This document shows positions 58,203-64,000 of a DNA stretch of 64,000 nucleotides, piece after piece (the first letter of the stretch is position 1; each line of letters begins with the position of its first letter). This stretch comes from Calonectria ilicicola. Lineage: Eukaryota; Ascomycota; Sordariomycetes; Hypocreales; Nectriaceae. The translations under genes and the position numbers were made by a program. The stretch is taken from the NCBI GenBank assembly GCA_020809705.1, contig CP085833.1:2170001-2234000 (forward strand). Direction: 5' to 3'. Below the pieces are notes generated by a model. That model was given only the letters and a program-made list of their open reading frames with translations. It did no database searches and was not told where the DNA came from.

Positions 58203-60812
58203 CTAGTCATCCATCGCAACGGCATAAACTGCCGCTTGTACCTTCTCGCGGACACTCTCCAGCTTCTTCAGCTCCTTGGTGCCAATTAATTTCGTCTTGC
58301 GGATCTTTTTCCGTAGCATCCAATGAATACCTGCTGCAAGAGCCGGTAGCTCTCTTGCTGGACCAAACACCTTCTCCACCTTGACATCTTCGCTTGCGCC
58401 CTTGGATCGACACTCCTTCAATAGTAAAATCAACAACCACTGTGTAAACATAGAAGTCCACTCATTCAGCTCAGGAAGTTCCAGCGGCTTAAGAATTGCG
58501 ATAGTCAATGCTCCATCAGCAATTAGCGACCCGTAAAAGCGTGCAACGTTGCCAATTCGCCTCTCATCTCTCATTCGTTCTGCTTCAGCAGTCTCATCAT
58601 CTTCCGGCTCTTCCCCAAACAACGATTCCCCTAAGCTTCTGAAGATCCTCCATAGGCGGTCCTGCAGAGCAAATCTAACCTTGCTATTGGAGCATGCTTG
58701 TCTTCCAACTAGAGCATAATAGGGATTGTACTGCACCTCGCTCCCCACGCATTGAACAAGCACACGCGCAATCTCCAATTGGTCATCTTTCTTAAGGCGT
58801 AGGTTGAGAAATTGCCGATAGCCATGCTCGAAGTCGGTTGCAGACATAAGGGCCGTAAATATGGCAATTTGTGCCGTGCCGCTGAGGCCTTGTGCCCGAG
58901 CTTTTTTCGGATAATCAGGCAACACAATGTCCATGTCTTCATTGTCGCTTGAATCACAGATCTCCTCATTAACGGCCCTTCCAGTCTGTCGTTCTCCTCT
59001 GGACTTTTCTGGTTTTGCAGGAACGCTGGCGCCAACCAACCACCACTTACCCTTTGTATCGGCGCCTTCAATATCAGCCAGTCCCACGCCCATGGGTGCA
59101 AGGCCGTCTAGCCTTCGCGATTGAGATTTGAGCTCGCCCAAGCGCTTCTTCATGCGCTGTACATGTTCTGATACAACCGCCGAGTCCATACCCCGCGCCT
59201 TAGGCTTGCTGTTCTTGAGGTCGGTAATGGTCTCAATCATAAACTTCGTACGGGCCGAAACGTTAGAGTATCCGGTCTTAGATACCGATTGATTTAATAC
59301 TTGGGATACGTGTTTGAGAGCTTCTGGGTCATCTCGTCGTAACAAGCGACCAGACATACGACAGATACGGAGAAGCAATTCAACGTTAATCTCTGTCAGG
59401 TCGCCCAATAGTTTTTCCATGTAATCAAAAATGATTTTACTACTGGCAACTTCGAACATATACAGCTGAGAAACGAAGGTCAGAATATTGGAGGCTTCCT
59501 TCTGAATGGCAGACTGGGCATCGGTCTCCTTGCTTGCTTGTTCATATTGTTGTCCGAAGTCCATCACAACCCTTCGGATGATGTGAGACCCAAAGCTAGA
59601 TCCAATGATACGATATATGGCAGCAGCAAATCCACCCGTGAGAACAAAGAACTGATCTGGCAAGCTCTCAGGCTTGCAAATTTGAGCCATAATAGAATCG
59701 GTAATGATGTCAGTAACATCGCCTCGTGCGTTTTTTTGGTAAAGCTCTTCTACCGATTGCACGATTGACAGAATATTGGCATCTGTCAGACGATTGATCA
59801 AACCCTGCACTTGTTTTCGCAAACGCATCCTGTTCTCTTCTTCCGTTCCCGCCGCTTTTCGAAGCGATGGTGGGACATATTTGGCAACCGTAACCCCCGT
59901 AGTTGGCGCAACGTAGGGGTTTTCTCGTTGTCGGGGCTGGGCAGTTGATTTCTGCGTGGTGTCTGAATCAAAGCCTTCAAACTCATCGTCGAGTCCGTCC
60001 ATGTCAACATCATCGTCGTCGTCTTCGTCTAACATGCTCTCGTCGACCTCGCCATCATCGACATCTTCATCGAGACTCAAGTCATCATCATCAGACTCGC
60101 CTCGCATCTTAGACTTCCCAGATGATTCCATAGTCTTTCTGCGTTTTGAAGCAAGCCAATCATCGTATTCACTCTTTCTCTTTTTCGATTCATCGTCTCT
60201 CTCATCGCTCTCGTCATCCATCTCACCCATGAGATCGTCAAGCCCATCATCTTTAAATGCTTGAGGCAGAGATTTTCTTCCCTTCTTGATGCCCAGCTTT
60301 CTCTCAAACTCGGCAATTTCGGCGTCATCCTGGGCAAGTTTTTCCTGAACCGATCTGGACAGACCTTTTGACTTGGTCGATGCTTTTAGTTGAGATACCG
60401 CATCTTCATTAGCTTCCATCCCTGCATCTCCCTCCTCTGGGTCCTCGAATTCATCTTCGTCGCTTTCACCCAAAGAGATCGTTTCTTCGTCAACTACATC
60501 AGACGAGGCTCCATCGAGGTCATCGTCAACGATCCCTGGGGCTTTGCGATGTTGCTGTACTGTTTTCTGTCTGGGACGTTGGGCATCACTTTTTCCCACT
60601 GGTCTTTGTGACTGATTCTTCCATTCGGGCTCAGAGGATCTTGAATAGATATGGTTCTTCTTTTGTACCCTTTGAGCCTTCCGCTGTTCCTTTCTTGTAG
60701 ATTGAGTGCCATGGCGCCCACCGCGTTTGTGATTCCTAGGCTCTTTTGGCTCTGGTGCATCTAAGCCCATGCGCTTGAAGAGCTTCTGCTGAAGTTCAGG
60801 CACTGATGTCAT
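58203..60812 (-). CDS. SGD1: SGD1/NOM1-like nucleolar MIF4G-MA3 protein
   Basis: Nucleolar factor of 40S biogenesis; the animal NOM1 relative binds eIF4AIII-type helicases. Single exon, 869 aa. The N-terminus (MTSVPELQQKLFKRMG) leads to a basic then strongly acidic disordered third with runs such as DESMLDEDDDDDVDMDGLDD. The conserved core begins at YVPPSLRKAAGTEEENRMRL, then the MIF4G domain (QVQGLINRLTDANILSIVQS, FVLTGGFAAAIYRIIGSSFG). The MA3 domain lies around residues 655-770 (TAQIAIFTALMSATDFEHGY, QFLNLRLKKDDQLEIARVLV). The order acidic N-terminus, MIF4G, MA3 matches the family. No intron is needed. Divergent from SRP14. Confidence 0.93.
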   Translation of the reverse strand: MTSVPELQQKLFKRMGLDAPEPKEPRNHKRGGRHGTQSTRKEQRKAQRVQKKNHIYSRSSEPEWKNQSQRPVGKSDAQRPRQKTVQQHRKAPGIVDDDLDGASSDVVDEETISLGESDEDEFEDPEEGDAGMEANEDAVSQLKASTKSKGLSRSVQEKLAQDDAEIAEFERKLGIKKGRKSLPQAFKDDGLDDLMGEMDDESDERDDESKKRKSEYDDWLASKRRKTMESSGKSKMRGESDDDDLSLDEDVDDGEVDESMLDEDDDDDVDMDGLDDEFEGFDSDTTQKSTAQPRQRENPYVAPTTGVTVAKYVPPSLRKAAGTEEENRMRLRKQVQGLINRLTDANILSIVQSVEELYQKNARGDVTDIITDSIMAQICKPESLPDQFFVLTGGFAAAIYRIIGSSFGSHIIRRVVMDFGQQYEQASKETDAQSAIQKEASNILTFVSQLYMFEVASSKIIFDYMEKLLGDLTEINVELLLRICRMSGRLLRRDDPEALKHVSQVLNQSVSKTGYSNVSARTKFMIETITDLKNSKPKARGMDSAVVSEHVQRMKKRLGELKSQSRRLDGLAPMGVGLADIEGADTKGKWWLVGASVPAKPEKSRGERQTGRAVNEEICDSSDNEDMDIVLPDYPKKARAQGLSGTAQIAIFTALMSATDFEHGYRQFLNLRLKKDDQLEIARVLVQCVGSEVQYNPYYALVGRQACSNSKVRFALQDRLWRIFRSLGESLFGEEPEDDETAEAERMRDERRIGNVARFYGSLIADGALTIAILKPLELPELNEWTSMFTQWLLILLLKECRSKGASEDVKVEKVFGPARELPALAAGIHWMLRKKIRKTKLIGTKELKKLESVREKVQAAVYAVAMDD

Positions 60813-61208
60813 CTTGGTCAGATCCGATCCAGATCTTCCATGTAGAAGTTGAAAAAGAAGAGGTAAAGGTTAAAAGATGTTTTTCTCTCAGTCCATGTGA
60901 TGAACCCAGCGTATAGCGACAAGAAATGGTTTACGTGATCTGGAAAAACACCGTTGAAGAACTCATCTCCATTAATGAGCCAGGAGCAAAAAAAAAAAAT
61001 GGCACTTGGTACGTCACTTGCGCCACATACAACAATCAAGAAGAAAATGCACCGCCACATATTTCTAACGCCACACAGCTAACCACTCTTAGTTACAACT
61101 GATTAATGGCGGGGCACATGCCTCAACCCTCCTTAACCTCATCTTCAATTTCAAGAGGGCTCGTCTACTTACATTCAGCATTTGCCGACTTCGGCCCATT
61201 GCATCATC
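60813..61208. promoter_or_regulatory. Divergent promoter between SGD1 and SRP14
   Basis: 396 bp shared between the two starts. It contains an A run (60989-60998). Nothing else was recognised. Confidence 0.55.
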
Positions 61209-61748
61209 ATGGCGGCGAAACATTTAAGCCATGACGAGGTCAGAAGATTCCCTTGCACCCAGCTTCACAGTCGCTAGAGCCAGCTCAGCCCACTGAACAG
61301 ACTTCGCTGACACGCGACCACAGTTCTTCGCCAAGTTGGGCGAGCTCTTCGATCATCGCAAGGGCAGCGACCATGGGGCTATTTACCTATCTCAAAAGCG
61401 CAGTGAGTATTCTCCACAGGAATCACAGGGTCGAACTGGTCCAAGCCACCCAAACCATGCCAAGATGCTAAAAAATTCCCAGTGACCTATGGCCAAGATG
61501 CTCCCAGTCCCTCAGATGAGAGCACTGTTCTGGACAAGCCTTTGCCAGTCATCGTCCGTGCTACAAATGGGCAATCTAAGAAGGACCGTTCCAAAAAGAT
61601 CAAGCTATCAACAATAGTACAGCCTGATGAACTGGGAGGCTTTTATGCACGGTATGCAGATGTGTGCAAAAGCGGAATGACAGCTTTGAAGCCAAGGGAC
61701 CGGAGCAAGAAGAAGGCTAAGGCCAAAAAGAAGAAGTCTGCGGCTTAA
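61209..61748 (+). CDS. SRP14: Signal recognition particle subunit SRP14
   Basis: Component of the Alu domain of SRP, which pauses translation during ER targeting. Exons are 61209-61238, 61324-61402 and 61483-61748 (375 nt, 124 aa), with introns of 85 and 80 nt. The spliced start MAAKHLSHDEFFAKLGELFD is the usual SRP14 opening. KGSDHGAIYLSQKRMTYGQD, VIVRATNGQSKKDRSKKIKL and IVQPDELGGFYARYADVCKS follow, and the protein ends in a Lys-rich tail (KKKAKAKKKKSAA). The tiny first exon is easy to miss. Divergent from SGD1. Confidence 0.94.
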
Positions 61749-64000
61749 TTGAATTTTGATTTCTATAAGAATTCTTCGGTGGCGGTGTTGAGCTAGAGAA
61801 GGGATTGGAGGAAAGGTAGCCTCCATATCAAATATCCTCCACAATATCCAAAATCCACCTACTTTTTTCAAAGGTCACGATTTGTATTAAGCCACTTCAT
61901 CAGTGCACATTTCCTCATTCTAGTACAATAAAAAACATTACAGTAAGGCACATGTCGAAAGAGAAGCTCTTTGACATAAACTTTGTAAAATGTTCATTCA
62001 TCAAGTTGTGTGAGCACTTGCTGATGTGTCTGGCATTAGGCATGCTGGGACGGATGAAGCTTAGTAAAATTATCTCCGATTTATTTTAGCAGTCACTTTG
62101 TTAGTCATATGCTAATTTTCTTTCCATTATATCGGACGTTTTGTCCAATAACCCAAAGTGCTGCCAGCCAATGTTAAGTTACAAATCCAAACGTCGAGAT
62201 TTAAGGACAAACAACGCAACCCGCCAGGCCCTCAAGGCCGATAACCCATTCTCCAGATATTGATATGAGACTTCACCCATCATATCTTTGAGTGAAAGGA
62301 ATGTTGATAATAAGAGAGAATATAGGGTTTATCCGTACTTAGCAGTGTAGTAGGTACTGTCAGGATTAAGATATCTCAAAGCATAAATCGTGACCAATCC
62401 ACATAGGAAGTTCCTATATTAACTCTGCATTTTGAAGTTCTATCCTAACGTATCTTTAAATTCTTTGAATCCCTTATCTAGCCGGAGTGCCGAGTTTTGA
62501 AGCACCCAGCCAAAATAGTATACCCCATGGCAAATCCCCACCGTTGATCGTGGACGGGAACAATATGATTTTCTGTCACAATATCGGTGAAGATATTCAT
62601 CTCGCCCATCGCTCATCAGTTAGGGCACTAGTCTTTGATTCTATCCTCCAGGATTTCGACCCGTAAAAATGTGAGCTACTAGCATTTATGGTCATTCCGA
62701 AATTGAACTAAAAGAAATGACCAGAAGTTAGTTTGAGGGCTAATGTAATACGGTGGGTAGCATATTATCGGTGTATCCCAATCTTGGGAAAGTCAGAGTT
62801 AAAAAATCTGGGAGACCACGATCCCTTCGTAACATTACAATCATACGGTTACAAAGCTCTGCTGCACATGATCTCTTTAATATAGTATTTATCAAGGCAA
62901 CTCAAAAGCAATTGCCATTTTGAAGCAGAGTATAAAGTTGATATGTTCGACTTTTTGGGCATTATTATTGCAATCGCTGAGCACCCGTTGATTGTCGAAA
63001 GTCATCATAACCTTTATACGACAAGACATGCTCAGGTTTGGTTTTCTGCCGATTTCTTGTGAGTTATCCCCCAAGGGTCCATAATAATCTATCTATAGTC
63101 AGCCCGAGTTTATTGCGCACATAAAGCAAATGCAATCGTGTCAACAAAGTAAAACGACACAAACCGACTGCTTAGAGCACAAGGATGATCGGTTCGGAAT
63201 AGGAAGACAACAAAATTTCAATACGCAATACACTTGTTGGTGGGCTGACACGGACAGCAATTCATTGCATGTCCACCACCAAACAATGCCGATGCCATAA
63301 AACACCGTCTCAGCATCACAGGCTCATCACTATAAATCAACACCAGTTTGGCCTGACCTCCCCAACGCCAGCAATCGTCAACACAAATGCGAACCCGTGG
63401 CTGATACAAACGCACACTTGCACTAGACACATACACCCGGCCAGACAGACTGCCATACGCCCTGAGATGCTACGCAAACCCACACATAACATGCGCCGCT
63501 CTCCTCACCCAGACCACCAGCCGTCAATCATAAAAAGCCATCAGATGATTACTCGAGATACATTCTAGGTAGAGCCATCTGCAACCTCCTATTGGGCTAG
63601 CAGGCCAAATCATCGGTCCACCCATTCACTATAAGAACCCATTTTTCTTGATTTTTCTGCTCGTCGTAGCCAAGGCGTCGTCCTAGGGAAAGGAAAAACG
63701 AAACCGCTGTTTTGTGGCTAAATCCATGACCTGTTCCCCCTTGCCACCTGTCCTCAAAGTATTACAAGGTGTCGGTTCTTCGTCGACGTCGAGATCAACC
63801 ACGATTTTGGAAAGATTCCAGCATCAGTTTCTCCCAGTTTTGTTGCACGCATGAAGGAAATTGAATCAGAGAATGAATCGCAGTAGAAAGGAAATGGGTT
63901 GAGACAAGAAGTCGTGCCACCCTAGAAAAGAAAAAAACACAAATGAAATATCGTCATGGGGACTCTTCATCACAGTCCAAGCCTTGTTCCGCCGTCGACA
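61749..64000. other. AT-rich gene-free region at the window end
   Basis: 2.25 kb with no credible coding region. Roughly 61860-63100 is clearly AT-rich and TA-rich, as expected for old repeats or RIP-mutated DNA in filamentous ascomycetes, though I could not compute a RIP index. A degenerate tRNA-like patch lies at about 62605-62665. After 63200 base composition becomes more balanced, and the window may end just before another gene. Short frames (62892-63074, 63218-63568) have no domain. Confidence 0.5.

Overview
This window looks like nuclear DNA of a filamentous ascomycete (Pezizomycotina, probably Sordariomycetes and perhaps Hypocreales; the genus cannot be told). Introns are short, mostly about 49-170 bp, with GT..AG ends and CTRAC-like branch points. 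The gene set fits this group: a complex I LYR subunit, fungal delta-8 sphingolipid desaturase, a fungal cystathionine gamma-synthase, an augmin-like subunit, an SPX-RING protein, and ATG4 and ATG9. I reconstructed 22 protein genes and checked the exon sums. All complete models are in frame except ATG4, which is one base short.

Layout. 1-880: repeats, including a 148-bp MITE-like inverted-repeat element, a hairpin and a CA microsatellite. 881-5146: a complex I B22-type subunit, then the divergent H2A/H2B histone pair. 5492-12254: SQS1 (G-patch), ATG4 (apparent frameshift) and JJJ1 (J-protein of ribosome maturation). 12255-14449: gene-free, with a 28-bp inverted repeat. 14450-21686: an SPX-RING ubiquitin ligase, cystathionine gamma-synthase, and a VOC-domain protein with a membrane segment and Ser/Thr/Arg repeats. 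21687-24795: gene-free. 24796-36683: EMG1, mitochondrial S17, a SAP1-like AAA ATPase, COG6 and ATG9. 36684-40221: gene-poor. 40222-49445: an MRS3/4 iron carrier, an ER DNAJC3/p58IPK-like protein, a HAUS1-like augmin subunit and VAC14. 49446-52521: gene-free. 52522-61748: delta-8 sphingolipid desaturase, dihydrolipoamide dehydrogenase, SGD1 and SRP14. 61749-64000: AT-rich and gene-free.

The genes are mostly housekeeping and arranged in alternating divergent and convergent pairs. Themes are ribosome biogenesis (SQS1, JJJ1, EMG1, SGD1), endomembrane and autophagy functions (ATG4, ATG9, COG6, VAC14, DNAJC3, SRP14) and mitochondria (B22, S17, MRS4, LPD1). I found no secondary-metabolite cluster, intact transposase, CRISPR array, intact tRNA or rRNA, and no convincing new multi-gene system. 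The points most worth checking are the ATG4 frame break, the unusual VOC-membrane-repeat protein, the inverted-repeat elements, a GC-AG intron in VAC14, and the unresolved first exon of the SAP1-like gene.
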